NCBI RefSeq assembly: GCF_000315055.1
Contig: NZ_BAER01000017.1
Span: 1 to 64,000 of the forward strand
Origin: Paraglaciecola polaris LMG 21857
Lineage (GTDB): Bacteria > Pseudomonadota > Gammaproteobacteria > Enterobacterales > Alteromonadaceae
Direction: 5' to 3'
DNA: 64,000 nucleotides
The position numbers and the translations under genes were made by a program. The notes below the pieces were generated by a model. It was not told the DNA's origin. It saw only the letters and a list, made by a program, of their open reading frames with translations, and did not search any database. Shown in pieces: positions 45,873-55,045 of this stretch. The stretch's first letter is position 1; the number at the start of each line of letters is the position of its first letter.

Positions 45873-47018
45873 GTGTCTCATATGGATGAATCAATAAAGA
45901 TTACAACCGCTTGCCATCAAGTTCAGTGCCATGAATGTGCCTACCTGGTTGAGGTTCCGGCCCTTTATCATCGCCAGCGTGCACATTGCCCCCGATGCCA
46001 ATATGTTATCACAACCTATTATCAAAACATGACTCAAAAGCTGGTTGCCTTTTCAGTAGCGGCCCTGATTTTTATGGTCGCGGCACTTTGTTTTAAATTT
46101 TTATCCTTTAGTGCGAATGGGCAATATCACGCAATCAATATTATTAGTAGCATTGAGGTACTAGCAGAGAACAATTATCTGGTATTGGCTATGTTACAAA
46201 GCGCGGTCATTCTATTACTACCCGTGACCATTCTATTCTGTTTATTGTATTTATTAGTACCGGTTTTGTTTGGTAAGAAGCCTAAATATGCCGCTGTGCT
46301 GCTCAAAACCATATTTGCTTTACGCCCTTGGACCATGGTTGAAATATTCTTAGTTGCCGTATTGGTCAGCCTAGTGAAAATTATGTCTATGGCTGACATT
46401 GGAATCGGTATTTCGTTTTATGCATACGCTTTATTCGCTGTCTGTATGACCTGTACCTTAATGTATTTAGACAAACATCAACTGTATTTACTGACATCAT
46501 GTGAAATGCCAGATGCCCCTAAAAGACATTCGTCATCCCATAGCATTCAAACTACCTGGGCGTTATTAGTGACATCGATGCTATTTTATATCCCTGCGAA
46601 TACGTTGCCTATTATGCATACCGATATTTTAGGAGACGATCAACCTAGCACCATAATAGGCGGGGTGATAACCCTTTGGAAAATGGGCTCCTATCCCATT
46701 GCCGCCATTATCTTTATCGCCAGTGTGGTCGTCCCCGTCGCCAAACTCAGTATATTATGTTGGCTTAATTACTCTGTTCAAAGCCGTTACACTGGACGTA
46801 AAAAAACTCGTATGATCGGTTATCGACTAACAGAATTTATCGGGCGTTGGTCAATGATTGACGTCTTCGTAGTGGCTATCTTAGTTAGCCTCATTCAGCT
46901 AGGAAACATAATGAGTATCTACCCTGGCTACGCAGCTCTTGCATTTTGTGCAGTGGTTATTTTAACCATGATGGCGGCAATCTCATTTGACACAACTTTA
47001 ATTTGGAGCGACCGATAA
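45873..47018 (+). CDS. pqiA: PqiA (LetA-type) inner-membrane protein
   Basis: A 381-residue protein with two PqiA domains. A zinc-ribbon pair (CHQVQCHECAY and HCPRCQY) leads the first membrane block, and the second block begins near residue 225. Eight or so membrane segments are visible, with the family motifs LRPWTMVEIFLVAVLVSLVKI and GRWSMIDVFVVAILVSLIQLG. It is the inner-membrane partner of PqiB in lipid transport between membranes. The start is ambiguous: GTG at 45873 is weakly supported by an upstream GAG, and ATG at 45882 is in frame. It overlaps nothing and is followed by pqiB after 2 bp. Confidence 0.88.
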   Translation: MSHMDESIKITTACHQVQCHECAYLVEVPALYHRQRAHCPRCQYVITTYYQNMTQKLVAFSVAALIFMVAALCFKFLSFSANGQYHAINIISSIEVLAENNYLVLAMLQSAVILLLPVTILFCLLYLLVPVLFGKKPKYAAVLLKTIFALRPWTMVEIFLVAVLVSLVKIMSMADIGIGISFYAYALFAVCMTCTLMYLDKHQLYLLTSCEMPDAPKRHSSSHSIQTTWALLVTSMLFYIPANTLPIMHTDILGDDQPSTIIGGVITLWKMGSYPIAAIIFIASVVVPVAKLSILCWLNYSVQSRYTGRKKTRMIGYRLTEFIGRWSMIDVFVVAILVSLIQLGNIMSIYPGYAALAFCAVVILTMMAAISFDTTLIWSDR

Positions 47019-47020
47019 TC

Positions 47021-48686
47021 ATGTCTAACAATGGTGAGCCTGCTGAAATAAAAAATGTGAACAGCATTTCAAAAATATGGTTGGTACCTATTATAGCGAT
47101 CTGTATGGGTGCGTGGATGGTTTACCACCAATGGAGTAACCAAGGCCCATTAATCAGCATAGTGTTCGAAAACGCATCTGGATTAGAGGCAGGTAAAACC
47201 AAAATAAAGATGCATAACGTTGATATCGGCGAAGTGAAAACTATCGCCCTGACAGAGGACTTACAAAAGGTATTGGTCACTGCGCGCATGTCTGCCAACG
47301 CTGAAGGGCTGCTTCGAGAAAGCACTGAATTCTGGTCGGTAAATCCACGTATCTCACTCAACGGCATATCTGGACTCAACACATTGGTATCTGGTACGTA
47401 CATTAATATGTCTACTAACTTAGAAGGTGCTTCAATCCGTGATTTTGTTGCCCTATCGGCCCCTCCAATTACACCTAGCGGTACGCCTGGTCTACATGTA
47501 ACGTTAAACAGTAATGCCGAATTCGCCTTCAAAGAAGGCGACCCGGTGATATATAAAGGCCTAAAAGTAGGCGAATTTGAAAGCATTTACTTTAATTTTG
47601 ATGAACGCGTGGTGTATTACAACACCTTTATTCAGGCTCCTTATCATAAGCTAATTACGAGCAACACCAAGTTTTGGAATGCCAGTGGCGTGCAAATGGA
47701 ATTAGGCACCAACGGTGTGAAAGTAAAAAGCAGCAGTATCGAAACTTTAATCACGAATGGTGTTGCCTTTGGTGTCCCTGAGGGGTTGCCTCAAGGTGAA
47801 CGAGTCAGTGACCGATCATACTTTAATATTCACGACTCCTACGAGTCCGCTGCAGAAGAACGTTACAAAGCTGTCGCCAAATACGTGATCTTGGTCGATG
47901 ACACTGTACGTGGTCTGCATATAGGTGCTCCCGTTGAATATCGGGGTATCCAAGTGGGCAAAGTACTCGAAATTACCCCCCCCAAATAATAATCAACAAA
48001 AATGGTTAGACTCAGGCGTCGCTATCCCTGTCATTATTGGCATACAGCCAGGCCGTATAGAGCAAACTGACGACCAGGCCGGTATTGAACATATTCGCCA
48101 ACAAATGCGCATGTGGGTTGAAAATGGTTTTCGGGCTTCTTTACAAACTGGTAATTTATTAACCGGGGCGTTATTTGTTAACTTGGAGCAATACCCTAAT
48201 GTGGCATCCACTAAAATAGAACAATTTCAAGATTACGAGGTTATCCCAAGTATTTCTAATGAATTTTCGCAGATTACCGAAAAAGTCAGTGCCATTCTGG
48301 ACAACATCAACGATATGGATTTAGTCCAGTTCTCTGTTGCAGCCAACCAGATGATGGCCGACATCAGTGCTAGCGCCAATAGCATGAACAGCACAGCAGA
48401 CGACTTTGCAGGCACTTTACGGCAAATGGACGAACAACAGTTCAGTGTTAAATTAGCCGCGGCACTATCAGGTGTCGCGGAGTTGACCCAAGGCTTTGCT
48501 TCTGGCTCTAGAACAAATAACGAAATAAACGATACATTGAATACCTTGCAGCAACGCTTACGTGAATTACAACCTTTGCTGCTCGAGCTAAACCAAGCAC
48601 CTAATAGTTTAATTTTTGACAAACCACCTAAGCCCTATCGTCAACCAAATAGCGTGAACGATAATGCCCAGCAAGAGCATAAATAA
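47021..48686 (+). pseudogene. pqiB: PqiB (MCE-domain protein), frameshifted at a C8 tract
   Basis: A 554-residue MCE protein when read through. The N-terminal membrane anchor (ISKIWLVPIIAICMGAWMVY) is followed by MCE domains with FENASGLEAGKTKIKMHNVDIGEVK and FKEGDPVIYKGLKVGEF, then a third (DDTVRGLHIGAPVEYRGIQVGKVLEITPP). The frame ends in TAA at 47987 right after a run of eight C (47976-47983). With seven C it continues NNNQQKWLDSGVAIPVIIGIQPGRIE to the stop at 48686, with an alpha-helical C terminus. The protein would form a periplasmic tube between PqiA and PqiC. The ATG at 47021 is preferred over TTG 47003. The tract may be slippery. Confidence 0.9.
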
Positions 48687-48687
48687 T

Positions 48688-49266
48688 ATGAAACAGTTTA
48701 GCGTTTTCCTTCTGATCTTAGTATTGTGCGGATGCAGTTCAGCACCGCCCACAGGTCAGCAGATTTATCTACTTAACATTGACGCCCCACATTCCTCACC
48801 AGGGGGTAAAAATATTAAACAACTGGTTGTGGTGGAAAAAATACTGCTTGCTGAATACCTAAAGCGGCCAAATCTTGTGATGCAGGTAGACGGAAATCAA
48901 CTGTATTATTCAGACATTGACCTGTGGGCTGAAAACCTACAGACTGACATTCACAAAACTTTAACTGCTTGGTTAAATGACCGCGCCAAACACACTCGCT
49001 TTGTCGCTTACAACTCCCCGGAGGCAAGGCTCGACCTTAAACACCTAGTTGTCAGCATTGAGCACTTTATGCCTACTGATCAAGGCACTGTGGTTAGTAA
49101 TGGTCAATATTGGTGGGTCGAAAACAGCAAGATGGATAACCCTACGTCTCAAAACAGTTTTAGCTATGAATCAGCGCTAACGCAGAAAGGTTATAGTCAT
49201 AGTGTTTCACAACTAGCGCAACAACTAGCCCAACTGAGCACACAGATAATTAAAGACGTTGAGTAA
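48688..49266 (+). CDS. pqiC: PqiC-family outer-membrane lipoprotein
   Basis: A 192-residue lipoprotein. The signal (KQFSVFLLILVLCGC) gives a lipobox at LCGC with Cys16. The mature part has the PqiC/DUF330 pattern: IYLLNIDAP, QLVVVEKILLAEYLKRPNLVMQ, YSDIDLWAENLQTDIHKTLTAWL, RLDLKHLVVSIEHFMPTDQGTVVSNGQYWW. PqiC is the outer-membrane part of the PqiABC system. The ATG at 48688 starts directly after the pqiB stop; an in-frame ATG at 48664 would run before the signal. Confidence 0.86.
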   Translation: MKQFSVFLLILVLCGCSSAPPTGQQIYLLNIDAPHSSPGGKNIKQLVVVEKILLAEYLKRPNLVMQVDGNQLYYSDIDLWAENLQTDIHKTLTAWLNDRAKHTRFVAYNSPEARLDLKHLVVSIEHFMPTDQGTVVSNGQYWWVENSKMDNPTSQNSFSYESALTQKGYSHSVSQLAQQLAQLSTQIIKDVE

Positions 49267-49290
49267 GTAAAATAAGGATATGACACTGGT

Positions 49291-50403
49291 ATGTTTAACG
49301 TCAAAAAATTGATTTTTGAGTATTTAAATACTGGCACTAAGGTAAGTAACTCCCCAGCCGTAAGACAGCAAATTCAAGTCACCAATTTGTTTGGTTTTAT
49401 TGGCTATACCATCACCTTTATTCTCGGTATCAGTGCGTTACAGCGCAGTGATTTTTCCCATAACGAAGATCTCTATTTGGGTATCGTACTGCTCATTGCG
49501 AGCGTGCTTTTTTTCTTATCGCGGATTATCCTCAAGCACTTCCAGAGTAAAAACGGTTATACATTTTCTGCAAATTTAGTCACCTATGCCCTAATGGTAT
49601 TGATGCTCTATTTGGTCATCACAGGCGGCGTTAAAAGCACCGGCCCGTTGTGGATTTACATCGTTCCTCCGGTGGTTTTATTTTTTGGTGGTTTGAAACG
49701 AGGCTTAATTCATGTAGGCCTTTTCGCTGTGGCCGTCATTGTGGTTATGTGGTATCCAAACAATACAATGTTGTTGGCACATTATAGCGACGAATTTAAA
49801 TCACGTTTAATCTACTCATTTATAACAGTCGGCATGTTATTCGTATTTTACGAATATTCTCGCCAACGCTCATTTAAAATACTGCAAGAATTGAGTCAAC
49901 GTTTTGAAAAGCAAGCCCGCCTCGACCCACTTTCAGGATTACAGAACCGCCGAGGCATGTTAGAAAAGCTCGAATACGAGCATCAACGCACGCTTAGGCA
50001 CACAAAAAACATGACCATAATGATGTGTGACATAGATAACTTTAAGCGTGTTAATGACGAATTTGGTCATGACGCTGGTGATCAAGTCATTAAGGAAGTT
50101 GGACAGCTTTTTGCCAAAGGTTTACGCAAACAAGATACCGTTGCCCGTTGGGGCGGTGAAGAGTTTTTGTTTTTATTGCCCGAGACCACCCAAGAGCAGG
50201 CCTTTATCTTGGCTGAGAAGTTGCGTATTAAAGTTGCTGACAGCGAATACGTATTTGGTTCAACCCGATTATCTGTCACTGTGAGCATAGGTATATATCA
50301 AATGCACCCCCAAGATAGCCTAGACCATGCTATTAGTCGTGCCGATACCAATTTATATCGGGCGAAAACCCACGGCCGAAACTGTACAGTGAAAACGGAC
50401 TAA
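49291..50403 (+). CDS. Membrane diguanylate cyclase (GGDEF)
   Basis: A 370-residue protein with six hydrophobic segments (about residues 30-190) and a C-terminal GGDEF domain. The active-site motif is GGEEF in ARWGGEEFLFLLPE. The inhibitory RxxD site (RKQD) lies exactly five residues before it, as in feedback-controlled cyclases, and DPLSGLQNRRGM and CDIDNFKRVND are the conserved metal and base contacts. It makes cyclic di-GMP. The input domain does not match a sensor I can name. It follows pqiC by 24 bp. Confidence 0.92.
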   Translation: MFNVKKLIFEYLNTGTKVSNSPAVRQQIQVTNLFGFIGYTITFILGISALQRSDFSHNEDLYLGIVLLIASVLFFLSRIILKHFQSKNGYTFSANLVTYALMVLMLYLVITGGVKSTGPLWIYIVPPVVLFFGGLKRGLIHVGLFAVAVIVVMWYPNNTMLLAHYSDEFKSRLIYSFITVGMLFVFYEYSRQRSFKILQELSQRFEKQARLDPLSGLQNRRGMLEKLEYEHQRTLRHTKNMTIMMCDIDNFKRVNDEFGHDAGDQVIKEVGQLFAKGLRKQDTVARWGGEEFLFLLPETTQEQAFILAEKLRIKVADSEYVFGSTRLSVTVSIGIYQMHPQDSLDHAISRADTNLYRAKTHGRNCTVKTD

Positions 50404-50533
50404 CCCTAAGCGTTTCGTTAATAGATACCGGGCTTAGGTATTATCACTCATTCGGTTGCAAGCGAACTTAACGTAAAATCGACATTTATTTACACCGCCA
50501 ATCTTGGTTAATACTTTAAATAACACGAGACTC

Positions 50534-52321
50534 ATGCGTTCAAAACAACAGACTCAGATTGAAGATGTCACCTTTAATTGGCGTGTAGTACGTCAACTTT
50601 GGCCTTATTTACTGGAATTTAAAAGCCGAGTATTTCTTGCCATGTTGTGTCTCATTGCTGCTAAAGTTGCCAGTATCGGCCTACCCTTTATTCTCAAACA
50701 TGCGGTGGATACGCTCAATGCAAAAGACACCGAAAGCACACTCGTACTTGTCCCTTTTGCGCTTATCGCCGCCTATGGCTTGCTGCGTTTAGCCAATGTA
50801 CTATTCGGGGAAATACGCGATACCTTATTTGGGCGGGTAACCGAGCGCGCCATGCGACGGATCAGTTTGCAGGTTTTTGAGCATTTGCACAAACTCGATT
50901 TAGATTATCATTTAAACCGCCAAACCGGTGGCCTTTCCCGCGATATTGAGCGCGGTACAAGTGGCGTTAGTTTTCTAATGCGCTTTCTTGTGTTTAACAT
51001 CGTTCCTACTCTTCTTGAAATTATTGCCGTAGTGGGCGTGCTTTTTTATAACTATGGATGGAGCTTTGCATTCATCATTTTACTATCGGTTATTAGCTAC
51101 GTCGGGTTTTCAGTGAAAGCTACCCATTGGCGGACTGAATTTGTCAGGGCGGTCAATCAAGCTGATTCATTAAGTAACACTAGGGCAATTGATAGCCTGC
51201 TGAATTACGAAACCGTTAAATATTTTAATAATGAGCAATATGAAGCAAGCCGTTACGATGTAGCGTTAGCTGATTGGGAGGTTGCTCGGCGTAAAAACCG
51301 TCTTTCGTTATTTGCACTAAACGGCGGTCAAGCCACCATAATAGCGATTGCGATGACCAGCATGATGGCTGTCGCGGCATACTACGTTGCGAAAGGAACC
51401 ATGACCATTGGTGACTTTGTTTTAATCAACGCGTTTACCATGCAAATATTTATGCCACTAAATTTCCTCGGTTTTGTCTATCGCGAAATTCGTGGTGCGT
51501 TAGCCAATATTGAAAACCTATTTACATTGTTAAGCAAAGCACCATCAGTGTTGGATGATAAAGAGGCTGCCCCTCTTAACGTAAACAAGGGTAAAATACG
51601 GTTCGAGCAAATCAATTTCGGTTACGAACCCGACAGACAAATATTACACAATGTCAGTTTTGACGTTCCTGCGGGGAAAAAAGTGGCGATTGTAGGCCCA
51701 AGTGGCGCGGGTAAGTCCACTGTCATCAAACTATTATTTCGTTTTTACGAAGCGAATAGCGGAGAAATCTACATAGACGGGCAACCAATATCGAAAGTAA
51801 ATCAAGCGTCACTACGGGAGGCGATCGGAATTGTTCCCCAAGACACTGTCTTATTCAACGATAGTATTTTTGAGAATATTCGTTACGGTAAACCTAGCGC
51901 CAGTGATGATGAAGTAAATGATGCGATACGACACGCCCATTTATCACTATTCATCAATTCCCTGCCCAAAGGGAAAGACACGCAAGTCGGAGAGCGTGGC
52001 TTAAAGTTATCTGGCGGTGAAAAACAACGTGTTGCCATCGCTCGCACCATATTAAAAGGGGCGCCTATTTTACTGTTTGACGAAGCCACTTCATCCCTTG
52101 ATAGCCAATCTGAGCAGGCTATTCTCAGTGCATTCAGGGAAATCGCCATCGGCCATACCAGCCTCGTCATCGCTCATCGTCTCTCGACCATAGTAGATGC
52201 TGACAGTATCATAGTGCTCCAAGACGGTCGCGTAGTAGAACAAGGTGAACACCATAAATTATTGGCCCAAAAAGGCCCTTATTATCACCTGTGGAATACG
52301 CAACAAAAAGTGAACTCCTGA
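50534..52321 (+). CDS. ATM1/HMT1-type ABC exporter
   Basis: A 595-residue half-transporter. The six-helix membrane domain includes GLSRDIERGTSGVSFLMRFLVFNIVPTLLEI, characteristic of ATM1-type proteins. The ATPase has Walker A GPSGAGKST, Q-loop IGIVPQDTVLFNDSI, signature LSGGEKQRVAIARTIL and Walker B ILLFDEATSSLD. Members export glutathione conjugates, metal-glutathione complexes or polysulphides; the substrate here is unknown. I prefer the ATG at 50534 to a TTG at 50504. Its stop overlaps the start of the next gene by one base (TGATG). Confidence 0.93.
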   Translation: MRSKQQTQIEDVTFNWRVVRQLWPYLLEFKSRVFLAMLCLIAAKVASIGLPFILKHAVDTLNAKDTESTLVLVPFALIAAYGLLRLANVLFGEIRDTLFGRVTERAMRRISLQVFEHLHKLDLDYHLNRQTGGLSRDIERGTSGVSFLMRFLVFNIVPTLLEIIAVVGVLFYNYGWSFAFIILLSVISYVGFSVKATHWRTEFVRAVNQADSLSNTRAIDSLLNYETVKYFNNEQYEASRYDVALADWEVARRKNRLSLFALNGGQATIIAIAMTSMMAVAAYYVAKGTMTIGDFVLINAFTMQIFMPLNFLGFVYREIRGALANIENLFTLLSKAPSVLDDKEAAPLNVNKGKIRFEQINFGYEPDRQILHNVSFDVPAGKKVAIVGPSGAGKSTVIKLLFRFYEANSGEIYIDGQPISKVNQASLREAIGIVPQDTVLFNDSIFENIRYGKPSASDDEVNDAIRHAHLSLFINSLPKGKDTQVGERGLKLSGGEKQRVAIARTILKGAPILLFDEATSSLDSQSEQAILSAFREIAIGHTSLVIAHRLSTIVDADSIIVLQDGRVVEQGEHHKLLAQKGPYYHLWNTQQKVNS

Positions 52322-52539
52322 TGACTGAGCCCGCAAACCAATTGCTTATTGAGGCAATAAACCAAACCATGCCCTTTGGCAAATATGCCGGAAGAAAGCT
52401 ACTTGACCTGCCGGAACCTTATTTAGTTTGGTTCAGTCAACAGGGCTTTCCTGAGGGAAAGCTTGGGCAGCAATTGGCACTGATGCATGAAGTTAAGGTT
52501 AATGGACTAGAAACTATGCTCAAACCCTTATTGAGATGA
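52321..52539 (+). CDS. DUF3820 family protein
   Basis: A 72-residue cytosolic protein. INQTMPFGKYAGRKLLDLPEPYLVWFSQQGFPEGKLGQQLALMHEVKVNGLE matches the DUF3820 pattern (MPFGKYxGxxLxDLPxxYLxWF). Function unknown. It overlaps the ABC exporter stop by one base and the next gene by four, so the three are probably co-translated. Confidence 0.85.
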   Translation: MTEPANQLLIEAINQTMPFGKYAGRKLLDLPEPYLVWFSQQGFPEGKLGQQLALMHEVKVNGLETMLKPLLR

Positions 52540-52907
52540 TGAAACGCTCTTACTCACCCGCCTCACGGCGGCGTCAAAGCAATAACAGTGCCCAGCATGA
52601 TAATATCGACCGGCAAATTTTAGTCCTACACAAAGCAATGGCCTTAAAACTCATCGCCCGTTGTGATCTGCGCCAACAAGTTATCGAAACCATAGAGTCA
52701 CGTTACACTAACGGTCAACTGCGCCATGGCGGATACTTAGTCTGGAGTTGCTTAATGGAATATATTGCTGAACAACCTGACGTTTTTTTACAAGGTGTAT
52801 TGGCTGACACAGCGCAAATGCGAAAACTTCGCCGCAGAACCCCTTTTGTGAACGTATTAACTGAGCAAGAGCGCTTGCACACATTAAATACGAGCCTAAG
52901 CGAATAA
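52536..52907 (+). CDS. Hypothetical protein downstream of DUF3820
   Basis: A 123-residue basic protein, beginning MMKRSYSPASRRRQSNNS and containing a helical region (ILVLHKAMALKLIARCDLRQQVIETIESRYTNGQLRHGGYLVWSCLMEYI). I do not recognise the family. It overlaps the preceding gene by four bases (ATGA), which supports translation. No signal peptide or membrane segment. Confidence 0.7.
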   Translation: MMKRSYSPASRRRQSNNSAQHDNIDRQILVLHKAMALKLIARCDLRQQVIETIESRYTNGQLRHGGYLVWSCLMEYIAEQPDVFLQGVLADTAQMRKLRRRTPFVNVLTEQERLHTLNTSLSE

Positions 52908-53142
52908 ATTGCAGAGTCGATATTTAGCAAAATAAGCAAAATCGAAAGGAAGATGAAAGTATGGCCCAGGCATCATTACACATACTGCGCTAAAGGATAT
53001 TCCCACTGTTGAAATACGCAGCTTGTCTGATTGAAACCAACTCATCGTGCTGATTAAGATTAGATCTAAGCAAACAATATTCTCATGTTACTCGAAGTGT
53101 GAAATTAACCAATAACATGAGAGTTTTAGTTAGCTAAAACGA

Positions 53143-53166
53143 AAAAAGCACCCGAAGGTGCTTTTT
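53143..53166 (-). terminator. Terminator of the metY-rpsO operon
   Basis: AAAAAGCACC and GGTGCTTTTT form a 10-bp stem with a four-base loop 23 bp after the rpsO stop. On the minus strand it ends in a T run. A neighbouring GTTTTAG/CTAAAAC dyad lies at 53122-53139. Confidence 0.88.
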
Positions 53167-53188
53167 CTCAATCGTTTAAGACTGTCGA

Positions 53189-53458
53189 TTAACGACGTAG
53201 GCCTAAACGCTTGATTAGATCTTGATAACGCTCAACGTTTTTACCTTTAAGGTAATCAAGAAGTTTACGACGCTGGCTAACCATACGTAATAAACCACGA
53301 CGTGAGTGGTGATCTTTTTTATGGTCAGCAAAATGGCCTTGAAGCTTGTTGATGTTAGACGTCAACAATGCAACTTGAACTTCAGATGAACCAGTATCAC
53401 CTTCTTTTACGCCATAGTCAGCAATGATTGCTGCGGTTTCTTGAGTAGTTAGTGACAT
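53189..53458 (-). CDS. rpsO: 30S ribosomal protein S15
   Basis: The 89-residue S15 protein ([16 protein letters not shown] ... [20 protein letters not shown] ... [22 protein letters not shown]). It binds 16S rRNA in the platform of the small subunit. The ATG at 53458 is the conserved start; an upstream in-frame ATG at 53470 would add four residues. It is the last gene of the operon here: a terminator follows and no pnp lies downstream, unlike in E. coli. Confidence 0.97.
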   Translation of the reverse strand: MSLTTQETAAIIADYGVKEGDTGSSEVQVALLTSNINKLQGHFADHKKDHHSRRGLLRMVSQRRKLLDYLKGKNVERYQDLIKRLGLRR

Positions 53459-53567
53459 AACTTTCTCCAAAATAAGAGCTAAAATACAGCAGGCCGATCA
53501 CTAATTCAGCCATGCCAAGGAGCGCGTATTATAGAGGTTAACTTCTATTTAGCAAGGGCAAATCCAG

Positions 53568-54521
53568 CTAAGCTGGTGAGTTAAATACCACGACTCGCTT
53601 AGGCGCGGCGTAATTGCTGTTATCAATCTCAGAAACGCCCAAAAACACATTGTCTTGAGTACAATAAGTCCGTACAAGTGTGCCGTGAGTAATCCTTGAT
53701 TCACTTTGGTATGTTACCGGCTGACCATGCAAAAACGAATCTCTTGCCTCGGGCGTCAAACTAACGCTAGGCAATGACTTAACAGCGCTGTCCATGGGGA
53801 TTAACAAGGGATCAAGAATATCTGTCAATGGGATCTGTTCAGCTTGGGCTTTTTCAAGCAATTCTTCAAGCATTTCAAAACTCACCATTTTATCGCTAGG
53901 ATAATCAGCCACTCTGGTGCGATGAAGTTTACTAACATAAGCACAGCAACCCAGTAGTTGTCCCAAGTCATCCACTAATGAGCGAATATAAGTGCCTTTA
54001 CTACAATGCACTTCCATATCCACTTCGTCACCCTCAAACCGGGTAATGCTAAGGGAAAATATAGTGATATCTCGCGCTTCACGCTCGATAACAATTCCTT
54101 GGCGCGCATAATGATAAAGCGGTTTCCCTTGGTGCTTTAAGGCAGAAAACATAGACGGCACTTGCTTAATAGGCCCTTTAAATGTCTCGCAAGCGTCATA
54201 TAATTGCTGCTCAGTTACATTCACTTCACGCGTATCCACCACCTCTCCGTCTGCATCAGAAGTAGTTGTTCGCACACCTAATTTAGCGGTGACTATATAG
54301 GTTTTATCCGCATCTAACAGGAATTGAGAAAACTTTGTCGCTTCGCCCAAGCAAACAGGCAGCATACCGGTGGCTAGTGGATCAAGCGCACCTGTGTGTC
54401 CGGCTTTAGCCGCTAAAAATGCCCGTTTAACTTTCTGTAACGCTTGGTTAGAAGATATTTCTAATGGTTTGTCTAGCAGTAGAATACCGTCTATTGCACG
54501 ACCTTTACGACGTCTAGCCAA
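53568..54521 (-). CDS. truB: tRNA pseudouridine-55 synthase
   Basis: A 317-residue enzyme that makes pseudouridine 55 in tRNA T-arms. The catalytic Asp is in [26 protein letters not shown] (about residue 48). [35 protein letters not shown] and a C-terminal PUA-like domain follow. It lies 3 bp after the rbfA stop and about 110 bp before rpsO. Confidence 0.96.
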   Translation of the reverse strand: MARRRKGRAIDGILLLDKPLEISSNQALQKVKRAFLAAKAGHTGALDPLATGMLPVCLGEATKFSQFLLDADKTYIVTAKLGVRTTTSDADGEVVDTREVNVTEQQLYDACETFKGPIKQVPSMFSALKHQGKPLYHYARQGIVIEREARDITIFSLSITRFEGDEVDMEVHCSKGTYIRSLVDDLGQLLGCCAYVSKLHRTRVADYPSDKMVSFEMLEELLEKAQAEQIPLTDILDPLLIPMDSAVKSLPSVSLTPEARDSFLHGQPVTYQSESRITHGTLVRTYCTQDNVFLGVSEIDNSNYAAPKRVVVFNSPA

Positions 54522-54524
54522 TCC

Positions 54525-54938
54525 CTAGTCCTCTTGTTCTTCATCTAACGAACGACCCGCATTACGCGCGCGTTCTTTGTCTTTATTCAAGGTTTCGTCA
54601 ACGAGGTTAGTGATGCGAATACCTTCGCTTAACGAACCATCGCGCACAAATTTAATTGCCGGAACGGCGCGCATACGCATGCGACTGGCCAACAAGGTAC
54701 GTATATAGCCTTTATTTTCTTCTAGAATAGACAAGTAATTATCCATCACTTCCTCGTCATTCTCGAAGAAGGTCACATAAATTTTGGTATACGCTAAATC
54801 ACGAGACACCTCTACAGCAGAGACAGTTACCATGCCTAAGCGCGGATCCCGATTCTTAAATTCGTTCTGTAGAATACTGGCGATCTCTTTATGTATTTGC
54901 TGACCTACTCGGTCGGTGCGAGAGAATTCTCTTGCCAT
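54525..54938 (-). CDS. rbfA: Ribosome-binding factor A
   Basis: A 137-residue KH-fold protein required for 16S 5' end maturation and cold growth. Family blocks are RTDRVGQQIHKEIASILQNEFKNRDPRLGMVTVSAVEVSRDL, KIYVTF and RTLLASRMRMRAVPAIKF. An acidic tail (SLDEEQED) follows. It starts 107 bp after infB; a hairpin lies in that gap. Confidence 0.96.
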   Translation of the reverse strand: MAREFSRTDRVGQQIHKEIASILQNEFKNRDPRLGMVTVSAVEVSRDLAYTKIYVTFFENDEEVMDNYLSILEENKGYIRTLLASRMRMRAVPAIKFVRDGSLSEGIRITNLVDETLNKDKERARNAGRSLDEEQED

Positions 54939-54975
54939 TTCAATCTCCTAAAGCATTACTTAATGCTTTTGTTAA

Positions 54976-55001
54976 GACAAAACGGAGGCCTAAGCCTCCG
55001 T
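54976..55001 (-). terminator. Hairpin between infB and rbfA
   Basis: AAAACGGAGGC and GCCTCCGTTTT form an 11-bp stem with a CTAA loop and a short T run on the minus strand. It could partly terminate transcription inside the operon, lowering rbfA-truB-rpsO relative to infB. Confidence 0.6.
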
Positions 55002-55045
55002 TTTACTTCAATATTAATAATCAGCTAACAACAAGTGTTGGCGAA

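Noticed and set aside
47925-48686. Open frame as a separate gene downstream of pqiB
   Set aside because: Its first 20 or so residues are out of frame with the PqiB protein; the rest is the PqiB C terminus, so it is one gene with a frameshift.
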